DNA of 35,962 bases from Burkholderiales bacterium (GTDB lineage: Bacteria > Pseudomonadota > Gammaproteobacteria > Burkholderiales > Burkholderiaceae_C), in the NCBI GenBank assembly GCA_016000195.1, contig JAECRO010000029.1, forward strand, positions 1-35,962, read 5' to 3'. Positions 7,771-15,700 of the stretch are shown in pieces (position 1 is the first letter of the stretch; every line of letters begins with the position of its first letter). The position numbers and the translations under genes are program-made. Under the pieces are notes generated by a model. The model was not told where the DNA came from. It made no database searches and was given only the letters and a program-made list of their open reading frames with translations.

Positions 7771-9552
7771 CTACATCTTGCGCGGCGCGCTGACGCCCAG
7801 CACCGCGAGGCCATTGTGCAACACCTGCGCGGTGGCGGCGACCAGCGCCAGGCGCGCCAGCTTGACGGCTTCGTCATCGACCAGGATCCGCTCGGCGTCG
7901 TAATAGCTGTGGTAGCAGGCGGCGAGTTCGCGCAGGTAAAACGCCACGTCGTGAGGGGCAAAGCCGCTGGCCGCATGGCTGAGCATGTCAGGGTACTTGG
8001 CCAGCAGCAGCATCAGCGACTGGGCTTGCGGGCTGGTCAACGGCGAGAGATCAACATCACGAAGTTCACTAATAGCAAATTCGAGCGACGACTGCGCTTG
8101 TTCCCCGAGCTTGTCTAGTCCGGCTTTATCCAGGCTTTTCAAATCTGAGTCGTTCAATGTCGGGTCATCGCCCCGACGATGCGCATGCCAAGCAGCAATC
8201 ACTGAGCAGATGCGGGCGTGCGCGTACTGCACGTAATACACCGGGTTCTCGTTGTTCTTGGCCAGCGCCAGGTCGATGTCGAAGATGTATTCGGTGTCGG
8301 GCTTGCGGCTGAGCAGGAAGAAGCGCACGGCGTCGGCGCTGGTCCATTCGATCAGGTCGCGCAGCGTGACGTAGCTGCCGGCGCGCTTGGAAATCTTGAC
8401 TTCCTCGCCGTTGCGCACCACGCGCACCATGGTGTGCAGCACATAGTCGGGGTAGCCTTGCGGAATGCCGGCGTTGGCCGCCTGCAGGCCGGCGCGCACC
8501 CGGGCAATCGTGCCGTGGTGGTCCATGCCCTGGATGTTGACGGCCCTGGTAAAGCCGCGCTCCCACTTGGCCAGGTGGTAGGCCACGTCGGGAACGAAAT
8601 AGGTATACGAACCGTCGCTCTTTTTCATGACGCGGTCCTTGTCGTCGCCGTAGTCGGTCGATTTGAGCCAGAGCGCGCCGTCCTGCTCGTAGGTCTTGCC
8701 GGCGTCTTTCAGGCGCTGCACGGTGGACTCGACCCGGCCCGATCTGTACAGGCTGGATTCAAGGTAGTAGTTGTCAAAGCGGACCGAAAACGCCTGCAAG
8801 TCCAGATCCTGCTCGTGGCGCAGATAGGCCACGGCAAACTGGCGGATCGACTCCATGTCGTCCACGTCGCCCGAGGCGGTGAATTGCCGGTCGTCGGCGC
8901 TGACGGTCTTGCCGGCCAGGAAGTCGGCGGCAATGTCGGCAATGTAGTCGCCGTTGTAGGCCGGCTCGGGCCAGCCGGCGTCGCCCGGTGTCAGGCCCTT
9001 GGCGCGCGCCTGCGTGCTGGTGGCCAGGGTGTGGATCTGCACGCCGGCATCGTTGTAGTAGAACTCGCGCCAGACATCGGCGCCCTGCGTGGCGTGGAGG
9101 TTGCAGATCGCGTCGCCCAGCGCCGCCTGCCGGCCGTGGCCGACATGCAGCGGGCCGGTCGGGTTGGCCGAGACGAACTCGACGATCATTTTTCCGTCGC
9201 TGCCGGCCGGCTGCATGCCGTAGCGGCTGCTTTCCTGCAGCACCGAGCGCACGGTTTGCTGCTTGGCGGCGGGTTTCAGGCGGATGTTGATGAAGCCGGG
9301 GCCGGCGATTTCAATGGCATCGACCCAGCGCTCGAAGGCCGGCGCCTGCAAGAGCAGCGCGCGCAGGGTTTCGGCCGTCTGGCGCGGGTTTTGTTTCAGC
9401 GGCTTGGCCAGCTGCATGGCCGCGGTGCAGGCGAAATCGCCGTGGGCGGCGACTTTGGGGGACTCGAAGGCGGCTTTGTCGCCGGCGCCAGGAGAGAGGG
9501 TTTCCAGCGCGCAAGCCAGGTCGGAGAGCAGGTCTTTTTTAATCGAAAGCAT
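7771..9552 (-). CDS. argS: Arginyl-tRNA synthetase
   Basis: A 593-residue class I synthetase that charges tRNA-Arg in the cytoplasm. The N-terminal additional domain comes first. The HIGH-type motif follows at residues 136-139 within [20 protein letters not shown], and the KMSKS equivalent is degenerate, as usual for ArgRS ([13 protein letters not shown]). The DALR anticodon-binding domain at the C-terminus ends [15 protein letters not shown]. Length and order match bacterial ArgRS. It is divergent from the PsiF-repeat gene at 9698, with a 145-bp intergenic region between them. Confidence 0.98.
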   Translation of the reverse strand: MLSIKKDLLSDLACALETLSPGAGDKAAFESPKVAAHGDFACTAAMQLAKPLKQNPRQTAETLRALLLQAPAFERWVDAIEIAGPGFINIRLKPAAKQQTVRSVLQESSRYGMQPAGSDGKMIVEFVSANPTGPLHVGHGRQAALGDAICNLHATQGADVWREFYYNDAGVQIHTLATSTQARAKGLTPGDAGWPEPAYNGDYIADIAADFLAGKTVSADDRQFTASGDVDDMESIRQFAVAYLRHEQDLDLQAFSVRFDNYYLESSLYRSGRVESTVQRLKDAGKTYEQDGALWLKSTDYGDDKDRVMKKSDGSYTYFVPDVAYHLAKWERGFTRAVNIQGMDHHGTIARVRAGLQAANAGIPQGYPDYVLHTMVRVVRNGEEVKISKRAGSYVTLRDLIEWTSADAVRFFLLSRKPDTEYIFDIDLALAKNNENPVYYVQYAHARICSVIAAWHAHRRGDDPTLNDSDLKSLDKAGLDKLGEQAQSSLEFAISELRDVDLSPLTSPQAQSLMLLLAKYPDMLSHAASGFAPHDVAFYLRELAACYHSYYDAERILVDDEAVKLARLALVAATAQVLHNGLAVLGVSAPRKM

Positions 9553-9650
9553 GGCCGGATTTTACGGTCAAGCCCAACGCTGGCCGAATTGAGCCGCCGG
9601 CCTGGCGGATACCCGGTCATCGAATTCGGGCCGGGCCGCGTTATGGTCTG

Positions 9651-9668
9651 GATTTCCGGCCGGAAATC
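9651..9668. promoter_or_regulatory. 18-bp perfect palindrome, candidate operator
   Basis: GATTTCCGGCCGGAAATC is its own reverse complement. It ends 29 bases before the ATG of the PsiF-repeat gene, in the divergent region shared with argS. A perfect 18-mer here fits a dimeric regulator site, but no known box (for example a Pho box) is recognised. Confidence 0.4.
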
Positions 9669-9697
9669 GTTTTTACATCCCACTGATTGGAGTCACC

Positions 9698-10111
9698 ATG
9701 AACAAGCTGTTGTCCCTGAGCGCGATTGCATTTTCCCTGACGATGGGCCTGTCCGCCGGCGCCCAGGCCCAGAGCGCCCCGGCTGCCCCGGCAGCCCCGG
9801 CCAAGGCTGCATCGGCTCCGGCCGCGCCCGCCAAAATGGCCACGGCGCCAGTGGTTTCCCCGGCATCCCCAGCCGTGGCAGCACCGGCCAAAACCGGCCA
9901 GCAAAGCAAGATGGCGACCTGCAACAAGGACGCCACCGGCAAAAAGGGCGACGAGCGCAAGGCCTTCATGAAGGAATGCCTGAGCGCCAGGAAAGAAGTG
10001 GCGGCGAAGGACGGCGCCCAGCAAAGCAAGATGAAGACCTGCAATGCCGACGCCACCGGCAAAAAAGGCGACGAGCGCAAGGCCTTCATGAAAGAGTGCC
10101 TGAGCAAATAA
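9698..10111 (+). CDS. Secreted PsiF-repeat protein
   Basis: A 137-residue exported protein. A signal peptide (residues 1-24, ending AGAQAQ) is followed by an Ala/Pro-rich linker (26-66). Two nearly identical PsiF repeats follow at about 68-96 and 108-136, each reading QQSKM-x-TCN-x-DATGKKGDERKAFMKECLS with two cysteines. PsiF of E. coli is induced by phosphate starvation, but its function is unknown. The ATG is preceded by TTGGAGTCACC, a good ribosome binding site. The two repeats are close at the DNA level, suggesting recent duplication. The only regulatory hint is the palindrome at 9651-9668. Confidence 0.9.
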   Translation: MNKLLSLSAIAFSLTMGLSAGAQAQSAPAAPAAPAKAASAPAAPAKMATAPVVSPASPAVAAPAKTGQQSKMATCNKDATGKKGDERKAFMKECLSARKEVAAKDGAQQSKMKTCNADATGKKGDERKAFMKECLSK

Positions 10112-10162
10112 GGCGCTGCCGTTCACCCGGCGCTGGCCCACGGCCCGCCAATGCCTGCTTGG

Positions 10163-10192
10163 CGCTATTGAATAGATAGCTGTAAGTGCTGG
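10163..10192 (+). repeat. Dispersed repeat, copy B
   Basis: GCTATTGAATAGATAGCTG followed by TAAGTGCTGG matches the core of the copies at 641, 22733 and 26106. It lies between the PsiF-repeat gene and the transposase remnant. Confidence 0.55.
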
Positions 10193-10269
10193 TGGATACT
10201 GCGCAAAAGGCATATTTTTATCAAAACCAGTAACTACACAGGTCGCCACATGCTCCCGAGTCCGCATGG

Positions 10270-10295
10270 CTCCTTCCCCCAAAGGCGGGAAGGAG
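10270..10295 (+). terminator. Possible hairpin terminator after the PsiF-repeat gene
   Basis: Perfect 9-bp arms CTCCTTCCC and GGGAAGGAG flank an 8-base loop. There is no run of T after the hairpin (GAAAATCG follows), so it is a weak terminator candidate 159 bases after the stop codon. Confidence 0.35.
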
Positions 10296-10325
10296 AAAAT
10301 CGGGGATGCTGGGTAGTTACCGACC

Positions 10326-10496
10326 TTACGCAGCCGCCTGAAACTTCTGAAGCTGGTCAAAAGCGCTGCGGGTGGCATTGATGAGAAGCTTGAACCTCAG
10401 AGCAAAGGAGTTGATCTTGTTTTTGACGCTCAAGCATTCGAGTTTGAAGACGGCATAAATGGCCATGAAGACGTGCTTGCTTTGGGTTCTCAACGT
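10326..10496 (-). pseudogene. Transposase C-terminal remnant
   Basis: The minus frame ends RTQSKHVFMAIYAVFKLECL...ALRFKLLINATRSAFDQLQKFQAAA and a stop. The aromatic-rich, basic tail and its ending resemble the C-terminus of a DDE transposase, but I cannot name the family with confidence. The remnant is cut at its upstream side by the IS4-like element that begins at 10497. It is not a functional gene. Confidence 0.45.
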
Positions 10497-11003
10497 CACC
10501 CCTTTCAAGGTCTTTGAGTAAGCTCTGCGCCTCACCATTTTTTTACTGCGTGGAGGCCAGAAGCATGTGGCAAGAGGTACTGGAACGATTTGAAAAGCAG
10601 GCGCCAGCCAGCGTGATGGCGCGCATTGCGCTGGAACAGGCCATGCCGGCGGCCTGGATCGACGAGGTGTTCGAAGCTAACCGCCAGCGCCAGTACCCGC
10701 GGGAGCTGCTGTTTTCCACCGTCGTGGCGTTGATGTCCCTGGTGAGCCTGGGCTTGCAGCCTTCGCTGCATGCGGCTGCGCGCAAGATGGAACACCTGCC
10801 GGTGTCGCTGGCCGCGCTCTACGACAAGGTCAAGCGCACGGAGTTTTTCTAGGTTGAAGCATTCCCCGGCAAGTGGCTACGAGCAAGCGCGGGCCCAAGA
10901 TCGAAAAACCCAAGGGCTGGGTCGCCGGAGCCAAGGCTCGGGCACATGTTTCCACGGCCTGGGTGCTCAAGGCAGCGGCGGAACAAAGACCTTGAAAGGG
11001 GTG
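10497..11003 (+). mobile_element. Internally deleted IS4-like element with 20-bp terminal inverted repeats
   Basis: CACCCCTTTCAAGGTCTTTG at 10497-10516 recurs as a perfect inverted copy at 10984-11003. Between them lie the start and the end of one transposase gene, whose stop codon falls inside the right repeat, as is common in IS elements. The 507-bp length against the usual 1.4-1.5 kb shows a deletion of most of the coding region, leaving a MITE-like derivative. No convincing target duplication is seen; only CGT flanks both sides. The right end lies 4 bases beyond the yoeB stop codon. Confidence 0.7.
10565..10998 (+). pseudogene. IS4-family transposase, internal deletion
   Basis: The N-terminal part (10565-10852) reads MWQEVLERFEKQAPASVMAR...RELLFSTVVALMSLVSLGLQPSLHAAARKM...VSLAALYDKVKRTEF, a typical IS4-family start, then hits a stop. 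In another frame, 10862-10998 gives IPRQVATSKRGPKIEKPKGW...RAHVSTAWVLKAAAEQRP, the usual basic C-terminal tail. Some 300 central codons with the DDE residues are missing. The product cannot transpose by itself. Confidence 0.75.
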
Positions 11004-11007
11004 CGTC

Positions 11008-11274
11008 TCAATCGTCGTAATGCCCACGGCACGCGATAACGTCCAGGTTAACTTCATCAGCGGCATAGACCAGGCGGTGTGTCTCGTCAATGCGCCTTGA
11101 CCAGTAGCCCGCCAAGTTGCCCAGCAGCGGCTCCGGCTTGCCGATACCCGTGAAGGGGTCGCGTCGCGCCGCTTCGATCAGGGTGTTGATGCGTTTTAGG
11201 GTCTTTTTGTCCTGCCCCTGCCACCAGGTGTAGTCCTCCCATGCCGCCGGGGTGAAGCGGATAGCGCGGCTCAC
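11008..11274 (-). CDS. yoeB: YoeB-family toxin (ribosome-dependent mRNA endonuclease)
   Basis: An 88-residue RelE-fold toxin. It keeps the family signature WEDYTWWQGQDKKTLKRIN, the catalytic Glu in GKPEPLLGNLAGYWSRRID, and the C-terminal HRLVYAADEVNLDVIACRGHY with the terminal His-Tyr pair. YoeB binds the ribosomal A site and cleaves mRNA when its antitoxin is degraded. It overlaps the antitoxin gene by 4 bases, the normal order with the antitoxin first. An IS4-like remnant ends 4 bases beyond the stop codon, so the toxin remains intact. The ending GHYDD is slightly longer than the usual HY end. Confidence 0.95.
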   Translation of the reverse strand: MSRAIRFTPAAWEDYTWWQGQDKKTLKRINTLIEAARRDPFTGIGKPEPLLGNLAGYWSRRIDETHRLVYAADEVNLDVIACRGHYDD

Positions 11275-11528
11275 TCAGGGTTCACCAGCTCGCGCCGCGC
11301 CGCCTTGCCCGCCTTGTGCTGCGCAATGGACTTGGCCAGGTGCGCCGCGTTGGCTGGAGTCGCCAGCAGGTGCATGGTCTCCATGATGCTCTGGTAATGC
11401 TCCAGCGACATCACCACGGCGTCCGCACCGTCCCGGCGGCTGATGATGGTCACGTCAGCGTCTTCATGCACCGTGTCGAGCACGGATTTAAGCGAACTGC
11501 GCGCCTCGGAATAGGTGATGACTCTCAT
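11271..11528 (-). CDS. yefM: YefM-family antitoxin (Phd/YefM)
   Basis: An 85-residue antitoxin. The N-terminal Phd/YefM DNA-binding domain reads MRVITYSEARSSLKSVLDTVHEDADVTIISRRDGADAVVMSLEHYQSIMETMHLL, very close to the family consensus. The C-terminal half wraps and neutralises YoeB. It is the first gene of the pair, with the toxin ATG overlapping its stop. YefM usually represses its own promoter together with YoeB, and a perfect interrupted inverted repeat just upstream (11543-11574) is a good operator candidate. Confidence 0.95.
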   Translation of the reverse strand: MRVITYSEARSSLKSVLDTVHEDADVTIISRRDGADAVVMSLEHYQSIMETMHLLATPANAAHLAKSIAQHKAGKAARRELVNPE

Positions 11529-11542
11529 TTTTGATGCTCCTT

Positions 11543-11574
11543 GACTTGTACTTGAACTGGTGCAAGTTTAAGTC
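11543..11574 (-). promoter_or_regulatory. Probable YefM/YoeB operator
   Basis: A symmetric arrangement GACTT-N2-ACTTG, 8 bases, CAAGT-N2-AAGTC lies 15 bases before the yefM ATG. Two half-sites on each side, perfectly mirrored, suit co-operative binding by YefM dimers. The function is inferred from position. Confidence 0.6.
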
Positions 11575-11605
11575 ATAATGTGTCAGATTGCATCAAATAC
11601 CTCGT

Positions 11606-12388
11606 TCACGCCGCCTTGAATTGGATGACCTTAGCGCCCGTGCGCAGCTCGCCAGGCCGGACAAACACCAGCGCCGAAAGCTTGAGTGCGGCCAGGGTGC
11701 AGGAATGCCCGGTGTAGGCGGCTATCGAGCGCATCAGGTCGCCCGCCTGCTTGGGTTCTGTGATGGCGGCGAAGTGCTGGGTGGTGGTCGCGGTCAGTGC
11801 GCCCTTGAGGTCTTGCGTCACGTCCCGCTCTGCGCTGCCCGTGGCGACGGCATACCGGAACACCTGCCCGCAAAGCTGTTTGAGTCGGTGCGCCGTGTCG
11901 ACAGCGCCCCGTGCCTCTACCTTGCGCACAACCCGGTCGAGCACGTCACGCGGCTTGATGGTGGAAATGGGCATGTTGCCAATGAAGGGGAAGGCGTCCT
12001 TCTCAAGCCAGGTGGAAACCTTCAACTGGGTGATGGCTGCCCGTTCGGGTTCGGTCTTGACCAGCCATTCACGCGCCACGGTTTCAAAGGTGTTTGCCGC
12101 TGCCGCCGCCGTGGCCTGTTGATCTTCGCGCTTGGCGGCGCTGGGGTCAGTGCCTTGCGCCAGCAGTTCGCGGGCCTTGTCGCGGCCTTGCCGGGCCTTT
12201 GCCAGCGATACCGCCGGGTACACGCCAAGCGCCAGCGTCTTTTGCTTGCCTGCGAAGCGGTAGTTCATGCGCCAGTACTTCCCGGCCTTGGTGATGTGCA
12301 GGTACATCCCGCCGCCGTCGCTGTGCTTGTCGCCAGCAGGCGCGCCGCTGTGCTTGGTGTTTCGCGTGAAGGTGTCGGTAAGTGCCAC
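11606..12388 (-). pseudogene. P4-type tyrosine integrase, truncated
   Basis: 260 codons begin with the DUF4102 arm-binding domain (HSDGGGMYLHITKAGKYWRMNYRFAGKQKTLALGVYPAVSLAKAR). The core-binding domain follows (ANTFETVAREWLVKTEPERA...STIKPRDVLDRVVRKVEARGAVDTAHRL), then the first part of the catalytic domain to FVRPGELR, which holds the first catalytic Arg. The frame then ends after an unrelated TGAKVIQFKAA. The HxxR and Tyr boxes are missing, so the protein cannot recombine DNA. It lies just beyond the 3' end of tRNA-Arg and points away from it, the usual place for an island integrase. It marks the remains of a tRNA-targeted island. Confidence 0.85.
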
Positions 12389-12401
12389 GGTCCGCCCCCT
12401 T

Positions 12402-12458
12402 GTTGGTATTTGAAAATACCAACAGAACTACCATGATTTTGTTGGTATGTCATGGTAG
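12402..12458. promoter_or_regulatory. Nested inverted repeats upstream of the integrase
   Basis: GTTGGTATTT and AAATACCAAC (12402-12411, 12414-12423) form a palindrome with a 2-base centre. GTTGGTAT recurs at 12441-12448. A second pair, CTACCATGA and TCATGGTAG (12428-12436, 12450-12458), surrounds that third copy. Such clustered sites next to an integrase gene fit arm-type integrase or excisionase sites, or an autoregulatory operator. Confidence 0.5.
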
Positions 12459-12483
12459 CCCGTGATACCGCATGAGACAACAA

Positions 12484-12517
12484 AAAACCCGCTGTAGCTA
12501 TGAACTACGCGGGTTTT
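12484..12517. terminator. Rho-independent terminator between tRNA-Arg and the integrase
   Basis: Arms AAAACCCGC and GCGGGTTTT, extended inside by GTAG/CTAC, flank a short loop. A-tract and T-tract on either side make it usable in both directions. On the minus strand it would stop transcripts leaving the tRNA gene. Confidence 0.75.
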
Positions 12518-12549
12518 GATAGGTTATGACACTGCCTGATAGGGGTAGG

Positions 12550-12624
12550 TGGTACCGCCAACAGGAATCGAACCTGTATCTAGCGCTTAGGAGGCACTCG
12601 TTCTGTCCATTGAACTATGGCGAT
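12550..12624 (-). tRNA. tRNA-Arg (anticodon CCT)
   Basis: A complete 75-nt cloverleaf including an encoded CCA. The acceptor arm pairs ATCGCCA with TGGCGGT, followed by A and CCA. The anticodon stem AGTGC/GCGCT holds the loop CTCCTAA, giving anticodon CCT, which reads AGG. The T arm is ACAGG-TTCGATT-CCTGT. The gene is intact although it borders the remains of an integrative island whose truncated integrase lies 160 bases beyond its 3' end. Confidence 0.95.
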
Positions 12625-12700
12625 TTTTTCTGGGCGCATGGCGAAGAACGGGAATTGTATGCGCTGAACGGGCGTTATTGAAAAACGGGGCGGTCCTGGT

Positions 12701-15700
12701 TCAGTCGTAGGGGATGGTGAAAATCAGGTCCACCGCGCTTTGCTCGCCGGCCTGGGCGCGAATCGTGAAGCGGCGCGACAGGTCATAGAAAACAAACAGC
12801 GTTCCCAGGGCGCCCGAAATGCTGCGTTCGTACGCTGCGTAAAAGTTGCGCGAAAAGCGCTTGCCCAGTGTCACGGCGCTGCCAGAAGTGGTGCCGTCCG
12901 TATTGCTGGAGGCACCCCGGAACGACAGCTCATCCAGGCCCAGCGAGGCGGCCAGACCGCCCGACATGCCGCCGCTTTTACTGCCCAGCAGTGCGAGTGC
13001 GGCTTGTTGCAGCAAGGCTGCTTCTGCACCGCCCGAGGCTGAAGCCCGGCCGACCACCAGCCACGACAGCTTTTCAGCGTCAGCCAGTTCGGGCTGCGCA
13101 TAGAGCCTGACGCTCGGCAGGAGTGCGGTGCCAGTGATCTGCACGCCCACGCGCTGCGTGAGATTGGGGCGTATGGCCAGGATGTCGAGCGTCGGGTTGT
13201 CAATCGCTCCGGTAAAGCGGATCACGCCCTGCTCGACATCCAGGCGCTGGCCGTAGGCGCGGTATTGCCCGCCGAAGGTTCTGACGGTGCCCAGCAGGCG
13301 CGGCGTGCTCAGGGAGCTGCCGCTGAGCGCCAGCGTGCCGCGAATCCGCGTATCAATGCCTTTGCCCTGAATCCGGAAGTCGCTTCCCAGGTCAATCTCC
13401 ATCGCCAGTTTGAGCGGACGGGCAGCCTTGTCGGCGCTTGCCGCACTGGTTTGCGACGGTGCTTTCTGTCCGGTTGCCGCGCCGCTGGCGGTACGCACGA
13501 CCACATCCTCGCCCAGTTGGGGCGTTCCTTCGTCGGGCAGCACAATGCGCGCCTGGTCAATCACCAGCTTGCCGGTGAGTTCGGTCTGTTCGCCCTTCAG
13601 GCTGGCCTGCACATCGCCTGAAACCGTGACCTGCCGGTCGGTGCGAATGCTGGCGCGCAGCTGCTGCAGTTTTGCGTCGAGCCGGACCTGCGGCTTTCCA
13701 TCGATCCAGCCGGCCTCGCCCTGGGCGGTCAGGCTGCCGCCAGTGTCTTTTTCGCCTGCGCCTTGCAGGGTGAATTCGCTGATGCGCATCCGCGTCCCGT
13801 CCAGCCGGGCGCGCAGGCGGCCGTTGCCGAGCTCGATGCCATCGACCACCGAACGCAAGGCCAGGTCATTGGCCTGCAGGTCGCCTGCCAGGCTGGGGGC
13901 CGCACGGGTTCCGCTGATGGCGATATCGGCCCCCAGCGAGCCGCGCAGCCGCCAGCCGGGCGGCGCCAGCAGCGACCAGACGCCGATGCGTGGCAGTTGC
14001 GCCCGAAGCTGGCCGTTCAGCGGCGCATCAACCGGCCAGAGCCAGCCGCCCACGCCCTGGCCGTCGGGGGCGCGAACCAGCCGTGTCCTGAGCTGGCCGC
14101 TGGCCGTGCCGGCGCGTTCGCTGTCCCAGACCAGGGCGAGGCTCAAGGCATCGCCGGCGGTTTCCAGCGAAACGCTAGCCTGTTTGACGCCGGCTGCCAC
14201 GCGTGCCGAGTTGCCTTGCACGCCTTCAGCCTGCACCGTGATGTCGCCGCTGCTGCGCGCCAGGCTGGCCCTGAGTTTGAGGGTGTTGCCAAGCACGGCA
14301 TCCCACTGACCATCGAACACCAGGCTGCCGCCCAGGCCTGCGCCCGTCATTTGCGGGCCGCCGAGCAGTTCGATCCAGGCAATCGGCAAGCCGGTGATCC
14401 TGCCGGCGGTCACGAGTTCTCCGGCGCGCCAGCGCACCGGCTGCCAGGACAGCGTGGCCTGGGACGGCGCAGCGCTTGAGGCGGTGCTGGGGGGCGCTGT
14501 CAAAAGTGCTTCGCCAGCGCCACTTTCAAAGGCGCCGCCACCAGCGCGTGCCGGTGTCCACTTGAGCGCGACCGGGCCGCGTGTTGCAAGCCGCCATGCG
14601 CCGCTGCCCAGCGCCGGGTCTTCAACACTCAGGCTGAGTTGCCTGACCAGGCCTTGCCAGGCCGACTCGCCCAGCGACGGGCTGGCCGTGCCCGCCGGCT
14701 TCAGGCGTCCACCGTCGGCGGCCAGTTGCAGCGCATAGCGGCGCTGGTCAACTTCGACCCGGCCTTGCGCGCCCAGTTGCGCCTGGCTCAATCGGCCTGA
14801 CAGCGTGGCCTGCAGTTCACGGATTTTCAGCAGGGTGGGGCGTGCGGCGGCTTTCGGGGCCATGACGGGTGTCGCTGGGGTGGCTTTTGCCGACGCTGCC
14901 GTCTTGGGCGTGGCTGCCATCCAGTCCAGCGAAGGCACTTCCAGCCGTGCCTGCAGGGCCGGGTCTTGCCAGCCGCCTTGCCATCTGGCTTGCAGCTCGG
15001 CGCTACCGCTGGCAGAAGCGTTCAATACCGAAGCCGGCATGCCGGGGAGTTTTTGCAGCCAGCGCAGGGCCTGGGCTGCATCGCGGCCGTGCAGATTCAA
15101 CTCGCCGCCGCCACTGGTTTGCTGCAGTGCGCCATTGAACTGGGCTTCAAGGCCGGGGGCGGTCAGTGCCAGCTTGCCCTGGCCGCTTTTGGCGGCGGGC
15201 TGCACTTCGAACTGGCCGCTCAGTTCGGCGTCGTCGGTGCGCATCCGCAGGGCCGACAGCGCCAGCGTGCCGCCCGCCCGTTGCGGGCTCCAGCTGCCGG
15301 TGGCCTGGGCGTCGCGCAGGCGCAGCTGTTGCAGAAAATTGTTCTGGCCTGAATGGGTTCTGGGCGCTGGCCTGCTGCCTGCGCCAGCCACTGCCTGAAC
15401 GCTGGCATCAAAGCGCGCGGTGGCGCCCTGGCCGGTGGCCTCAGCCCGGCCGTCCAGCGGCAAGGGCGTCAGTTGGGTATGCAGCTGGGCCGGGTTGATG
15501 TGCCTGAGCGTGGCGCTCAGCTTCCAGTCCTGTGCGGGCGCTGCCGGTTCTGTCGTGGCGGGTTTGCCGGCGAGCGTCGTCTGCGTCCATTCGCCACTGG
15601 CCAGGATCTCACCGCCGCCCAGTTGTGCCTTGAGGCTGCGCACCATGGCGGTGCCGTTTCGCCATTCGCCCTGCGTGTCCAGTTGCTCCAGCGGCAGGCG

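Noticed and set aside
8218..10179. A 653-codon plus-strand frame across argS and psiF
   Set aside because: It is antisense to argS and out of frame with the PsiF-repeat protein, and shows no domain.
10326..10538. An intact small gene on the minus strand with ATG at 10538
   Set aside because: Its first residues come from the terminal repeat of the IS4-like element, and the rest looks like a transposase tail.
11606..12388. A functional integrase
   Set aside because: The frame ends just after the first catalytic Arg, so the HxxR and Tyr boxes are missing.
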